From Cobetia amphilecti (lineage in GTDB: Bacteria > Pseudomonadota > Gammaproteobacteria > Pseudomonadales > Halomonadaceae), in assembly GCF_030010415.1 (NCBI RefSeq), contig NZ_JASCSA010000006.1: 64,000 nucleotides of DNA; one strand, given 5' to 3'. Position numbers and translations under genes: made by a program. Below, in pieces: positions 50,438-58,858 of the stretch. Numbering within the stretch: the stretch's first letter is position 1; the number at the start of each line of letters is the position of its first letter. The notes beneath the pieces are model-generated. The model was not told where the DNA came from, ran no database searches, and worked only from the letters and a program-made list of their open reading frames with translations.

Positions 50438-51265
50438 ATGCGCAACATGCTGACCACGCTTTCTTCCCCGCTGCGCCTTGCCGGTGCTGCCACCCTGCTC
50501 GGCGCCACCCTGCTGGCAGGCTGCGGCAACGACGCGTCCGACGAGAACACCCTCAAGATGGGCACCGTCGCAGGTCCGGAAACCGAAGTGATGAAGGTCG
50601 CGGCCGAGATCGCCAAGGAAAAGTACGACCTGAACGTCGAGATCACCGAGTTCACCGACTACGTGTCTCCCAACGCCGCGCTGGCCGATGGCTCTCTGGA
50701 CGCCAACGCCTACCAGCACCAGCCGTACATGGAATCCATGGTGCGTGAGCGTGGCTACAAGTTCGCCAGTGCCGGCAAGACCTTCGTGTACCCGATCGGT
50801 GCCTACTCCGAGAAGTACGCAGACATCAGCGAACTGCCGGACGGCGCGACCATCGCCCTGCCGAACGATCCGTCCAACGAAGGCCGCTCCCTGATCCTGA
50901 TGCACGACCTGGGCATGATCGAGCTGACCGACAAGGGCAACCTCGAAGCGACCCCGATCGATGTCGCCAAGAACCCGCATGACTACCAGTTCAAGGAAAT
51001 CGAGGCCGCCCAGCTGCCGCGCATCCTGCCGGACGTCGACCTGGCCTTCATCAACAACACCTTCGCCCAGCCGGCTGGCTTGAAGCCGGAAGACGCGCTG
51101 ATCCGTGAAGGCGCCGAGTCTCCGTACGTCAACCTGATCGTCGTGCGTCAGGGCGATGAAGACAGCGAGAAGGTGCAGAAGCTGGTCAAGGCCTACCAGA
51201 CGCCGGAAGTCGAAGCCAAGGCCGAAGAGCTGTTCAAGGGTGCGGCGGTACCGGGCTGGAAGTAA
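50438..51265 (+). CDS. metQ: Methionine-binding lipoprotein MetQ
   Basis: 275-residue periplasmic substrate-binding lipoprotein. The signal peptide ends in the lipobox LLAGC (Cys29 lipidated). The mature protein has the NlpA/MetQ blocks KMGTVAGPETEVMKVAAEIA, VEITEFTDYVSPNAALADG, DANAYQHQPYMES, IALPNDPSNEGRSLILM and DLAFINNTFAQPAGLKPEDA. The ATG at 50438 has AAGGAG 7 nt upstream. The 150-bp gap after metI holds a 7-bp hairpin (50357-50384). A terminator follows. Confidence 0.96.
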   Translation: MRNMLTTLSSPLRLAGAATLLGATLLAGCGNDASDENTLKMGTVAGPETEVMKVAAEIAKEKYDLNVEITEFTDYVSPNAALADGSLDANAYQHQPYMESMVRERGYKFASAGKTFVYPIGAYSEKYADISELPDGATIALPNDPSNEGRSLILMHDLGMIELTDKGNLEATPIDVAKNPHDYQFKEIEAAQLPRILPDVDLAFINNTFAQPAGLKPEDALIREGAESPYVNLIVVRQGDEDSEKVQKLVKAYQTPEVEAKAEELFKGAAVPGWK

Positions 51266-51300
51266 GCCTCACCCCACGTCACTGACAGACGCCTGAACGC

Positions 51301-51329
51301 AAAGCGCCGACCACTGGTCGGCGCTTTTG
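51301..51329 (+). terminator. Terminator after metQ
   Basis: AAAGCGCCGACCA / TGGTCGGCGCTTT, a nearly perfect stem with a minimal loop and T4, 35 bp after the metQ stop. Confidence 0.9.
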
Positions 51330-51483
51330 CATCCGGTGGATGACTCATCTCATCACGCATCTCATCGCGCCCAGATGCAGACGCTGCGCGAGAAGACACA
51401 CGCGCAGGACACGCTTGAAACAGGCGACCCGCGACCGCATTCTTGCGCCATCTCGCCACCTTACCTATCCCTCAGGAGCCCTC

Positions 51484-51972
51484 ATGGCCACTCGCCCCGA
51501 CTATTCACTGCTGGCCCGCCAGCTGGATGCCATTCTCGATACCCGCGACTGGCTGACCAACGCCTCCCAGACGGCTGCCTTCGTCAACATGACGATGGAG
51601 AACCTCAACTGGGCAGGCTTCTATGTGCAACGCCAGCCGCGAACCCTGCACCTGGGGCCGTTCCAGGGTCAGCCGGCTTGCCACCCGATTCCCTTCACCA
51701 AGGGCGTGTGTGGCGCCGCCGCTACCGAGCGCACCACCCAACGCGTCGCGGACGTGCACGCCTTCCCGGGCCATATCGCCTGTGACGCCGCCTCGCGCAG
51801 CGAGCTGGTCATCCCGGTGCTCATCGAGCAGGACGGCCAGCAAGTGCTGTGGGGTGTGCTGGACCTGGACAGCCCGAGCCCCGAGCGCTTCGACGAAGAG
51901 GACCAGGCCGGCATCGAGCGTCTGGTCGAGATCTTCATTGCCTCCAGCGACTTCGACAGCGTTCCTGCCTGA
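51484..51972 (+). CDS. msrC: Free methionine-(R)-sulfoxide reductase (GAF domain)
   Basis: 162-residue single GAF-domain enzyme that reduces free L-methionine-(R)-sulfoxide, with thioredoxin as reductant. The three catalytic/resolving cysteines are seen at Cys66 (GQPACHPIPF), Cys76 (KGVCGAAA) and Cys100 (HIACDAASRSE); their spacing of 10 and 24 residues equals that of the E. coli enzyme (84, 94, 118). ENLNWAGFYV near the start is the family entry motif. The ATG at 51484 has AGGAG 6 nt upstream. It follows the metNIQ terminator, linking methionine uptake with repair. Confidence 0.93.
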   Translation: MATRPDYSLLARQLDAILDTRDWLTNASQTAAFVNMTMENLNWAGFYVQRQPRTLHLGPFQGQPACHPIPFTKGVCGAAATERTTQRVADVHAFPGHIACDAASRSELVIPVLIEQDGQQVLWGVLDLDSPSPERFDEEDQAGIERLVEIFIASSDFDSVPA

Positions 51973-52136
51973 CAAACTGAGCGCCCGTCTGATAGACAGC
52001 CTGAACGTCAGCATCACGCTCTGCCGCCCGCCGCGCCACCCGCACGGCGGGCGGTTTGCGTTGTGGCCTGTCAGGCCTTGCACAGCCCCGTGCGAGATGA
52101 CAGGTTAAGAGCTCTCGCCCCCGACAGGAGCCAAAC

Positions 52137-53174
52137 ATGTCATCCCGGTCGCCATCTCATCCCTCGTCGCGCTCTACATCGCCCTCCACATCACCCTCCT
52201 CCCCGGATTCGCCGCCCCCACACGCGGAGGCCTCGCTGCAAAATCACGACGATGCGCATGCAGGCCTTGAGCGAGTCATCAAGCATCTTGAGCGCATCAA
52301 GGCCTTCACGGCGCGCACCGGCAATGACCTCGGTGCCAAGCGCACCCTGCTTGAGGCTTACTTCGCCGCCGACGCCAGCATTCTCGATACCGGCGTGACA
52401 CCGCGTCTCGCGATGGTACCGGGTGGCGAGGGAGAGCGTGTCTGTGAGGTATTGCCGGCACCCGATGACGCACCAGCGCGCCAGCGTCGCCTGCTGTATG
52501 TGCATGGCGGCAGCTGGATCGCAGGCTCGCCTGCCGGCCATCGTCCTCTGGCCAGCCGCCTGGGCCGAGCGGCACGCGCCGAGACCTACACCCTGGATTA
52601 CCGCCTCGCGCCAGAGGCCGCCTTCCCGGCCGGCCTGCAGGACGTGCTGGCCGCGTGGCGCTGGCTGTGTGACGAATACCCGCAGGACCACCTGCTGCTG
52701 GCCGGTGACAGCGCGGGCGGCAACCTCACGCTGGCGGCCGTGAATGCGCTCAAGAGCGCAGGCGAGCGGCTGCCGGATGCGGTGATCGCCTTCTCGCCCG
52801 CCACGGACCTCAGCTGGGGCAGCGCCTCGCTGTCGCGCAAGGCCGAGGTGGACCCGATCCTCGATCCCAATTTGCTGCCCTTCGTGAGCATGGCCTATGT
52901 GCAGGACGGTACCGACATGAGCGATCCGCGCATCTCGCCGCTGGAGGGAAATCTGTTTGACCTGCCTCCGACGCTGATCCAGTGCGGCGAGGCGGAGATC
53001 CTGCTCGACGACAGCCGTCGCTACGCCACTCAGGCGCAGGACTGCGGCTCGCCCGTCACATTGAGTCTGTGGCCGGACATGCCACATGTGTTCGTCGGCT
53101 TCGCCCCGCTGCTGAGCGCTGCCAATGCCGCCCTCAAGGAAGCACGCGAATTCCTCGACGAGACACTTGCCTGA
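52137..53174 (+). CDS. Alpha/beta hydrolase, HSL-type esterase
   Basis: 345-residue carboxylesterase of the hormone-sensitive-lipase family. The oxyanion-hole motif is LLYVHGGSWIAGSP, the nucleophile elbow LLAGDSAGGNLTL, the acid in QCGEAEILLDDSRR, and the catalytic histidine in PDMPHVFVGFAP. The first 45 residues are an unusual Ser/Pro-rich extension; the core begins near LERVIKHLERIKAF. The ATG at 52137 has AGGAG 7 nt upstream; a later start would also give a complete enzyme. The natural substrate is unknown. It lies between msrC and a bidirectional terminator. Confidence 0.9.
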   Translation: MSSRSPSHPSSRSTSPSTSPSSPDSPPPHAEASLQNHDDAHAGLERVIKHLERIKAFTARTGNDLGAKRTLLEAYFAADASILDTGVTPRLAMVPGGEGERVCEVLPAPDDAPARQRRLLYVHGGSWIAGSPAGHRPLASRLGRAARAETYTLDYRLAPEAAFPAGLQDVLAAWRWLCDEYPQDHLLLAGDSAGGNLTLAAVNALKSAGERLPDAVIAFSPATDLSWGSASLSRKAEVDPILDPNLLPFVSMAYVQDGTDMSDPRISPLEGNLFDLPPTLIQCGEAEILLDDSRRYATQAQDCGSPVTLSLWPDMPHVFVGFAPLLSAANAALKEAREFLDETLA

Positions 53175-53219
53175 GCGGCGCGCACCAATCCCGCGGCAGA
53201 TTTTCATGACACGCACACG

Positions 53220-53250
53220 AAAACGCCCGACTCGATGAGCCGGGCGTTTT
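53220..53250. terminator. Bidirectional terminator between the esterase and tRNA genes
   Basis: AAAACGCCCG / CGGGCGTTTT stem with an 11-nt loop; serves the esterase gene (+) and the tRNA unit (-). Confidence 0.9.
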
Positions 53251-53258
53251 CTGGAATC

Positions 53259-53335
53259 TGGTAGGACCAGGCGGATTTGAACCGCCGACCTCCACGATGT
53301 CAACGTGGCGCTCTAACCAACTGAGCTATGGTCCT
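53259..53335 (-). tRNA. tRNA-Val (GAC), copy 3 in transcription order
   Basis: 77-nt cloverleaf on the minus strand with encoded CCA. Acceptor AGGACCA / TGGTCCT, D-arm GCTC...GAGC, anticodon stem CCACG/CGTGG with loop TTGACAT (anticodon GAC, valine), T-arm GGCGGTTCAAATCCGCC. Identical to the other two copies. Confidence 0.97.
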
Positions 53336-53385
53336 GAAGTGTGGCAGATGACACAAGGACACTTGAAACATACCGTGGAACGGCT

Positions 53386-53462
53386 TGGTAGGACCAGGCG
53401 GATTTGAACCGCCGACCTCCACGATGTCAACGTGGCGCTCTAACCAACTGAGCTATGGTCCT
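53386..53462 (-). tRNA. tRNA-Val (GAC), copy 2
   Basis: Identical 77-nt tRNA with anticodon GAC and encoded CCA, separated by 50 bp from copy 3 and by 37 bp from copy 1. Spacers differ in sequence. Confidence 0.97.
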
Positions 53463-53499
53463 GAATCAAGTGGCGTGATGTTGCCATCAGTGCCGATGC

Positions 53500-53576
53500 T
53501 GGTAGGACCAGGCGGATTTGAACCGCCGACCTCCACGATGTCAACGTGGCGCTCTAACCAACTGAGCTATGGTCCT
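53500..53576 (-). tRNA. tRNA-Val (GAC), copy 1 (promoter-proximal)
   Basis: Identical 77-nt tRNA with anticodon GAC and encoded CCA; the first of the three, 64 bp downstream of a clear sigma-70 promoter. Confidence 0.97.
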
Positions 53577-53913
53577 ATGTCAGCATGCTGAAATGCGAAG
53601 CAGTGTGATGCGAAGTGCTTTGCCCTGTCAGCGAGGACGTATTCTACGCAACTCCCGTTTTGATGCAACCCCCTGATGATAAAAAATTTTCTCGCCATTC
53701 CGCCTTGCCATGATCAGGTAAAAAGAACGGGCACAGAGCGGGAACGGATCGGCCGCGCACGAGGCACGCAAGCAAGGCACGTCATCGCGGCCAGGCCTGA
53801 AAAGGACTCACCTGCTCTGCTCTGCCCTACGCCGCCAGCCACTCTTGCCGAATGGCACAAGGTTGGCTGGCAGCGCACGGACACGGCAATGGCTGGCCGC
53901 AGCGCCTCGACGG
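53577..53913. other. Intergenic region between tRNA-Val and glpF
   Basis: 337 bp. The tRNA promoter is in the left part; the remainder lies downstream of the aquaglyceroporin gene and shows no gene or clear terminator. Confidence 0.5.
53641..53668 (-). promoter_or_regulatory. Promoter of the tRNA-Val operon
   Basis: On the minus strand TTGCAT, a 16-bp spacer and TAGAAT, with an AT-rich UP-like stretch (AAAATTTTTTAT) directly upstream, as expected for a strong stable-RNA promoter. Confidence 0.8.
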
Positions 53914-54636
53914 CTAGAGGAAGACCCGACGCAGCGCAGCTGCCAACACCGCCCCCAGCAAGGGGCCGGCGATCGGCACCCAGGCATACTGCCAGCCCGA
54001 ACTGCCCTTGCCGGCAATCGGCAACACCCAATGCGCGATGCGTGGCGCCAGATCGCACGCCGGATTCATCGCGTTGCCGGTCGGCCCACCCAGTGACAGG
54101 CCAATCGCCCAGACCAGCACACCGATCAGATACGGCAGTGCCTGATCGGTGATCAGCGCGCTGTCGACCATGCTGCCGATGGCGAAGATGAGCACCACCG
54201 TCGCGATCGCTTCACTGATGACATTGGCCGCCTTGTTGGCCACTGCCGGATCAGTACAGAAGACCGCGCGTTTGCGCAGCGGGTCTCGGGTCACCTCCCA
54301 ATGCGGGTAATAGGCCGCCCACACCAGTACCGCCCCCATGAAGCAGCCGAGCAGCTCCGCCAGCATCATCCTGGCGACCTTGAACTCGTCGGTATGCACG
54401 CCCAGCAGGTATTTCGCGATCGTCACCGCCGGATTGAGATCGCCGTAGGGCGACCCTGTCGAGGTCGAGACCAGCACCCCGACCATCACGGCAAATCCCC
54501 AGCCGGCATTGATCATCAGCCAGCTGGAACCCGCTCCCTTGGTGCCCCTGAGCATCGAATTGGCGACCACGCCACCTCCCAGCAGAATCATGAAGGTGGT
54601 GCCCAGAAACTCGCCCGTCATGACGTCAGTCCACAT
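53914..54636 (-). CDS. Aquaglyceroporin (GlpF-like) with Arg-to-Cys selectivity filter
   Basis: 240-residue MIP-family channel with six membrane segments and two half-helices. The first NPA is DLNPAVTIAK; the second is MNPACDLAPR. In this family Arg almost always follows the second NPA and forms part of the aromatic/Arg filter (Arg206 in E. coli GlpF); here it is Cys194 (codon at 54055-54057, one base from CGC Arg). The tandem paralog keeps NPARD. The ATG at 54634-54636 with GGAGG upstream matches the paralog start MWTDVMTGEF. It is third in the glpK-glpF-glpF unit. Altered solute selectivity is likely but untested. Confidence 0.9.
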   Translation of the reverse strand: MWTDVMTGEFLGTTFMILLGGGVVANSMLRGTKGAGSSWLMINAGWGFAVMVGVLVSTSTGSPYGDLNPAVTIAKYLLGVHTDEFKVARMMLAELLGCFMGAVLVWAAYYPHWEVTRDPLRKRAVFCTDPAVANKAANVISEAIATVVLIFAIGSMVDSALITDQALPYLIGVLVWAIGLSLGGPTGNAMNPACDLAPRIAHWVLPIAGKGSSGWQYAWVPIAGPLLGAVLAAALRRVFL

Positions 54637-54764
54637 CTTGATGACCTCCGCCACTTGCCCCCTGTCAGTCGTCTACCGCCACCTCTCGCCCGCACGAACG
54701 CGCCCCATGACGATGGAGTGGTGCTATCGCCGGGGGATGGCAAGAAAAGGCGGAGACCCGAAAT

Positions 54765-54796
54765 GACTTCGCCCCGTCGAGGGACGGGGCGAAGTC
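54765..54796 (-). terminator. Hairpin between the two aquaglyceroporin genes
   Basis: Perfect 14-bp stem GACTTCGCCCCGTC / GACGGGGCGAAGTC with a 4-nt loop and no T run. It lies 56 bp past the stop of the promoter-proximal copy and may limit expression of the distal copy. Confidence 0.6.
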
Positions 54797-54852
54797 AGGC
54801 TACAGTGCCACAGGTGCAGGGGGCTGCTCCAGCGGATTGCGGCAAGGATTTG

Positions 54853-55575
54853 TTACAGCAGCAGATGCCACATGGAGGCCGCGATCAAGGCACCCGCCAG
54901 GGGGCCGGCGATCGGCACCCAGGCATACCCCCAGCCGGAGGCGCCCTTGCCGTGGATCGGCAACAAGGAGTGCGCGATACGCGGGCCCAGATCACGTGCC
55001 GGGTTGATGGCATAACCGGTCGCGCCACCCAGCGAGAGGCCGATGGCCCACACCAGCATGCCGACCAGATACGGCAGCAGGCCAGCGCTGATGGTGCCGG
55101 AACCGACGATGGCACCGATACCGAAGATCAGCACCACGGTCCCGATCACTTCGCTGAGCATGTTGCCCAGACGACACTCGACTGCCGGGTCCGTGCAGAA
55201 CACCGCCCGCTTGAGGCCAGCATCGCTGGTGCGCTTCCAGTGCGGCAGATAGGCCAGCCACACCATCACGGCACCGGCGAAACAACCCAGCATCTGCGCG
55301 ATGACATGTCGCGCCACATCCATGAGAGTGGCATGCACCCCGAGCAGATACTTGGCCAGCGTCACCGCTGGATTGAGGTCCGCCTGGGGCGAACCGGTCG
55401 AGACGGCCACGAACACGCCGATCATCACGGCAAAGCCCCAGCCGGTGGTGATCACGATCCAGCCGGAACCATTGCCCTTGGTGTCAGACAACACCACATT
55501 GGCGACCACGCCACCGCCGAACAGGATAAGGAACAGACAGCCGAGAAACTCGCCTGTCATGACATCGGTCCACAT
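54853..55575 (-). CDS. glpF: Glycerol uptake facilitator (aquaglyceroporin)
   Basis: 240-residue MIP channel for facilitated glycerol entry. Both NPA motifs are canonical: DLNPAVTLAK and INPARDLGPR, with the filter Arg retained. It aligns over its full length with the neighbouring paralog, indicating a tandem duplication. The ATG at 55573-55575 lies 2 nt after the glpK stop codon and has GGAGG about 9 nt upstream. Co-transcription with glpK lets incoming glycerol be trapped by phosphorylation. Confidence 0.95.
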   Translation of the reverse strand: MWTDVMTGEFLGCLFLILFGGGVVANVVLSDTKGNGSGWIVITTGWGFAVMIGVFVAVSTGSPQADLNPAVTLAKYLLGVHATLMDVARHVIAQMLGCFAGAVMVWLAYLPHWKRTSDAGLKRAVFCTDPAVECRLGNMLSEVIGTVVLIFGIGAIVGSGTISAGLLPYLVGMLVWAIGLSLGGATGYAINPARDLGPRIAHSLLPIHGKGASGWGYAWVPIAGPLAGALIAASMWHLLL

Positions 55576-55577
55576 GC

Positions 55578-57110
55578 TCAGTGGCCTCCGTCGCTTTTCA
55601 CTCTTTCCACCGCTTCCAGCCAGCCGGCGTAGAGGCGCTCGCGCTGCTCTTCCGCCATTTCCGGCGCGAAGGTACGCTCGCAATGCCAAAGCTCGCTGAT
55701 CTCATCCAGGCTTTCATACCAGCCGATATGCAGGCCGGCCAGATACGCGACGCCCAGCGCCGTGGTCTCCAGCACGCGCGGACGATCCACCTTCACGCCC
55801 AGCATGTCAGACAGGAACTGCATCACCCAGTTGTTGCTGACCATGCCGCCATCCACGCGCAGATTCGCGCAGTTGATGGCCACGTCATCCAGCATGCACT
55901 CCTGCAGGTCACGCGTCTGATAGCACACCGACTGCAGGCCGGCCGCCACGATATCGGTGATGCCGGTGCCACGGGTCAGCCCCAGAATCGCGCCACGCGC
56001 CTGCGGGTCCCAGTGCGGTGCTCCCAGGCCAGTGAAGGCCGGCACCATGTAGACGCCGTGGTCGGCCTTGGCCGCACGCGCCAGCGGTTCGGTCTCGGAG
56101 GCATCGGAAAACAGCTTCAGGCCATCACGCAGCCACTGCACGGTTGCGCCCGCCACGAAGATGCTGCCTTCCATGGCATAGGTCGGCTTGCCATTGAGGC
56201 GATAACCCACCGTGGTCAGCAGACGATTGCGGGACAGCTCCATCTTCTCGCCGGTGTTCATGATCATGAAGCAGCCAGTGCCGTAGGTGCTCTTGCTCAT
56301 GCCGGGCGTGAAGCAGGCCTGACCGACCAGCGCCGCCTGCTGATCGCCGGCCACGCCGCGAATCGGCATCGCCGCACCGAACAGCTGCGGATCGGTGGTG
56401 CCGAAATCATCACTGGAATCCAGCACTTCCGGCAGCAGGCTTTCCGGGATACCGAACAGCTCCAGCAGCTCGCTGTCCCAGCACTGATCGACGATGTTGA
56501 AAAGGCAGGTACGCGAGGCGTTGGTGGCATCGGTGACGTGACGCTTGCCGGCGGTCAGCTTCCAGATCAGATAGCTGTCGACGGTACCGAAGGCCAGCTC
56601 GCCCTTCTCGGCGCGTGCGCGAACGCCTTCGACATTCTCGAGAATCCAGCGCAGCTTGGTCGCGGAGAAATACGGATCGATCAGCAGACCGGTCTTCTGC
56701 TGGATCATGTCACCATGACCGGCATCGGAAAGCTCACGACAGTACTCGTGGGTGCGGCGGTCCTGCCAGACGATGGCGTTGTAGACCGGCACGCCGGTCT
56801 CGCGGTCCCAGACGATGGTGGTCTCACGCTGGTTGGTGATCCCGATGGCGGCCACCTGCTCGGCGCCTACATTGGTGTTGATCAGCGACTGACGCACGGT
56901 GCGCTTCACCGACCCCCAGATATCATCGACGTTGTGCTCGACCCAACCGCTGTCCGGGAAATGCTGCGGGAATTCTTCCTGGGCCAGACCTGTCACCGTC
57001 CCTTCACGATCGAACAGGATGGCGCGGGAGCTGGTGGTACCCTGGTCGATCGCGAGAATGCGCGTGGGTCCATCGACGCGAGAGTCTTTCTCTGGCTTGG
57101 GGCTAGACAT
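55578..57110 (-). CDS. glpK: Glycerol kinase
   Basis: 510-residue FGGY kinase making sn-glycerol 3-phosphate. N-terminal ATPase-fold block ILAIDQGTTSSRAILFD; substrate residues in WVEHNVDDIW, ITNQRETTIVWDRETG and IVWQDRRT; C-terminal FGGY signature region GVYMVPAFTGLGAPHWDP and DGGMVSNNWVMQFLSDMLG. Length is slightly above the usual 500 because of a polar N-terminal tail. It is the first gene of the minus-strand glp unit, facing glpR across a 471-bp region with GlpR-like operator sequence. Confidence 0.97.
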   Translation of the reverse strand: MSSPKPEKDSRVDGPTRILAIDQGTTSSRAILFDREGTVTGLAQEEFPQHFPDSGWVEHNVDDIWGSVKRTVRQSLINTNVGAEQVAAIGITNQRETTIVWDRETGVPVYNAIVWQDRRTHEYCRELSDAGHGDMIQQKTGLLIDPYFSATKLRWILENVEGVRARAEKGELAFGTVDSYLIWKLTAGKRHVTDATNASRTCLFNIVDQCWDSELLELFGIPESLLPEVLDSSDDFGTTDPQLFGAAMPIRGVAGDQQAALVGQACFTPGMSKSTYGTGCFMIMNTGEKMELSRNRLLTTVGYRLNGKPTYAMEGSIFVAGATVQWLRDGLKLFSDASETEPLARAAKADHGVYMVPAFTGLGAPHWDPQARGAILGLTRGTGITDIVAAGLQSVCYQTRDLQECMLDDVAINCANLRVDGGMVSNNWVMQFLSDMLGVKVDRPRVLETTALGVAYLAGLHIGWYESLDEISELWHCERTFAPEMAEEQRERLYAGWLEAVERVKSDGGH

Positions 57111-57284
57111 TATGACTGTCCTTGGCTTCGAGGCTGCTTCTGAGAGTACACGTCAGCGGAGACTGCGGTACTTCACTATATTGGCTCGGGTATCATGTGA
57201 GGGCGACAGGAGAAAGCGGGTTGGCTTTGTCCTCTTCACGCTTGGCAGGCGCAGCGAGAACACTTCCTCTTGAACCATCACAAC

Positions 57285-57313
57285 CGAACACGAAATGTTC
57301 GTCTTCGAATATC
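57285..57313. promoter_or_regulatory. Candidate GlpR operator between glpK and glpR
   Basis: AATGTTCGTCTTCGAATATC (57294-57313) matches the E. coli GlpR palindrome WATKYTCGWW-WWCGARMATW at 17 of 20 positions. It overlaps a second inverted repeat CGAACA-N5-TGTTCG (57285-57301). The site is 175 bp upstream of glpK and 270 bp upstream of glpR. The rest of the 471-bp gap is AT-richer and holds no gene. Confidence 0.7.
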
Positions 57314-57581
57314 GCTGCAAACGTTAGCGCCAAATGCGCACTATCACAAACGTATTACCAATCAATATCATTGTACCTTGGTCTCATGTCCATTGCGCCG
57401 ACATGGCCTGTTGCAGCTTCGCAACACCTTGACGCCATTCGTCAAATTGCACTGACGCCCCCCTGTTGGATTAGGATGTACCCTCACTGGACGACCCCAC
57501 TCCCCAACGGCAACCGTGATGCGCACTTGCTGACATGAAGTGAACTCACGATCCGCAAGCCGCTGACAACAAGAGAGCAGG

Positions 57582-58373
57582 ATGATGCAGCCAAAGCGCC
57601 ATCGCGCCATTGTCGAACTGATCACGCGTCAGGGATATGCCTCCATCGAGCAGCTGGCCAGTCACTTCGAGGTCACGCCACAGACCATTCGTCGCGACCT
57701 CAATCAGCTATCCGAGGCCGGTGCGCTCAAGCGCGTGCACGGGGGCGCGGGGCTTGAGTCCAGTACCGTCAGCACCGCCTACAGCACCCGCAAGACATTG
57801 AACCTGGGCGCCAAGCGGCGCATGGCGGCCGCCCTGGCCAGGCAGATTCCTGACCACGCCTCGCTGTTCATCAACATCGGCACCAGCAACGAGATGGTGG
57901 CCGAGGCGCTGTGTGATCACCACGGGCTTGAGGTCATCACCAACAACCTGAACGTGGCGGCCATCCTCCAGCACAAGGAGGATTTCAATGTCATCGTGGC
58001 CGGCGGCATGGTGCGCTCCCGCGATGGCGGCATCATCGGTGAGGCCACCATCGACTTCATCAACCAGTTCAAGGTCGACTTCGGGATCATTGGCATCAGC
58101 GGCATCGATGAAGATGGCTCGCTGCTGGAATTCGACTATCAGGAAGTGCGTGTCGCCCAGGCAATCATCCACAACTCACGCCAGGTCTTCCTGATCGCGG
58201 ATCACTCCAAGTTCCAGCGCAATGCGGTCGTGCGTCAGGGCAACCTGAGCCAGCTCGATGCGCTCTTCACCGACATCCAGCCCCCGGAAAGCATCCTGAC
58301 CCTGATGCGTCAGCACGAAGTTGCGCTGCATGTCGCCGGTGACGAGTCGTCGGACGAGAGTGGTGGCACTTGA
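57582..58373 (+). CDS. glpR: Glycerol-3-phosphate regulon repressor (DeoR family)
   Basis: 263-residue repressor. N-terminal DeoR helix-turn-helix: YASIEQLASHFEVTPQTIRR, with the Thr-Ile-Arg-Arg recognition helix. C-terminal sugar-phosphate-binding domain: SLFINIGTSNEMVAEAL, VITNNLNVAAIL, VIVAGGMVRSRDGGIIGEAT, GIIGISGIDEDGSLLEFDY and LIADHSKFQRNAV. It resembles E. coli GlpR along its length and should release DNA on binding glycerol 3-phosphate. Two ATGs in a row (57582, 57585) are possible starts. Confidence 0.95.
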   Translation: MMQPKRHRAIVELITRQGYASIEQLASHFEVTPQTIRRDLNQLSEAGALKRVHGGAGLESSTVSTAYSTRKTLNLGAKRRMAAALARQIPDHASLFINIGTSNEMVAEALCDHHGLEVITNNLNVAAILQHKEDFNVIVAGGMVRSRDGGIIGEATIDFINQFKVDFGIIGISGIDEDGSLLEFDYQEVRVAQAIIHNSRQVFLIADHSKFQRNAVVRQGNLSQLDALFTDIQPPESILTLMRQHEVALHVAGDESSDESGGT

Positions 58374-58417
58374 GCTCGATGACGCGTCACCCAACCCACT
58401 AGTCGCCTCACCAACAA

Positions 58418-58449
58418 GTCATCGCGCAATCAGGTCATCGCGCAATCAG
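58418..58449. repeat. 16-bp exact tandem duplication downstream of glpR
   Basis: GTCATCGCGCAATCAG occurs twice without a gap. Non-coding. It is followed at 58494-58566 by a 70-bp stretch made almost wholly of C and T on the plus strand. Confidence 0.85.
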
Positions 58450-58858
58450 GGCCAGGCAATACGCCGACGTGCAGCCTGGCCCGGCTCTCATCCCTTATCC
58501 CTCGCCCCCCTTTCCTTCTTCCCCCCTCGCCCCTTCCCCCCTTTTGCCCCTTTTGCCCCCTTTGCACCGATGAACCTCGCATATCACGAAAGCTACCCAG
58601 CTGCTGACTGCGCGCTGCCCAGTGGCGCCGTTTCGTCTCCGTATATCGTGTCATGACGCTTGATCCGTCACTGCGGGCATCGTCTGCGCCGCACGCGCGG
58701 CAACATGACAGCCAGGCGCTTCATGAAAATGTCACGCCATGATCAGAGACTGAGAAAAAACACCGGCAAGACAACAGGTTGAATATCAGGCAATCCTCGG
58801 TTGCCAGACACTCGCCCAAATGATCACTTCCGAAAGCTATCAGCACAGAAGAATCCCC
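58450..58858. other. glpR-glpD intergenic region with a pyrimidine tract
   Basis: Part of a 601-bp gap. The tract at about 58494-58566 (C and T only, apart from a few G) could adopt an unusual DNA structure, or act on RNA by lacking secondary structure. No gene is supported; the following AT-richer part leads into the glpD promoter. Confidence 0.5.

Noticed and set aside
53385..53591. 68-codon frame repeating GGFEPPTSTM and WRSNQLSYGP
   Set aside because: It is the antisense translation of two tRNA-Val genes, a well-known annotation artefact.
53676..54152. 158-codon plus-strand frame
   Set aside because: Mostly antisense to the aquaglyceroporin gene; Arg/Ser/Pro-rich low-complexity product without support.
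55581..57143. 520-codon open frame on the plus strand
   Set aside because: Lies entirely opposite glpK; high GC leaves the complementary frame open. No domain or ribosome site.
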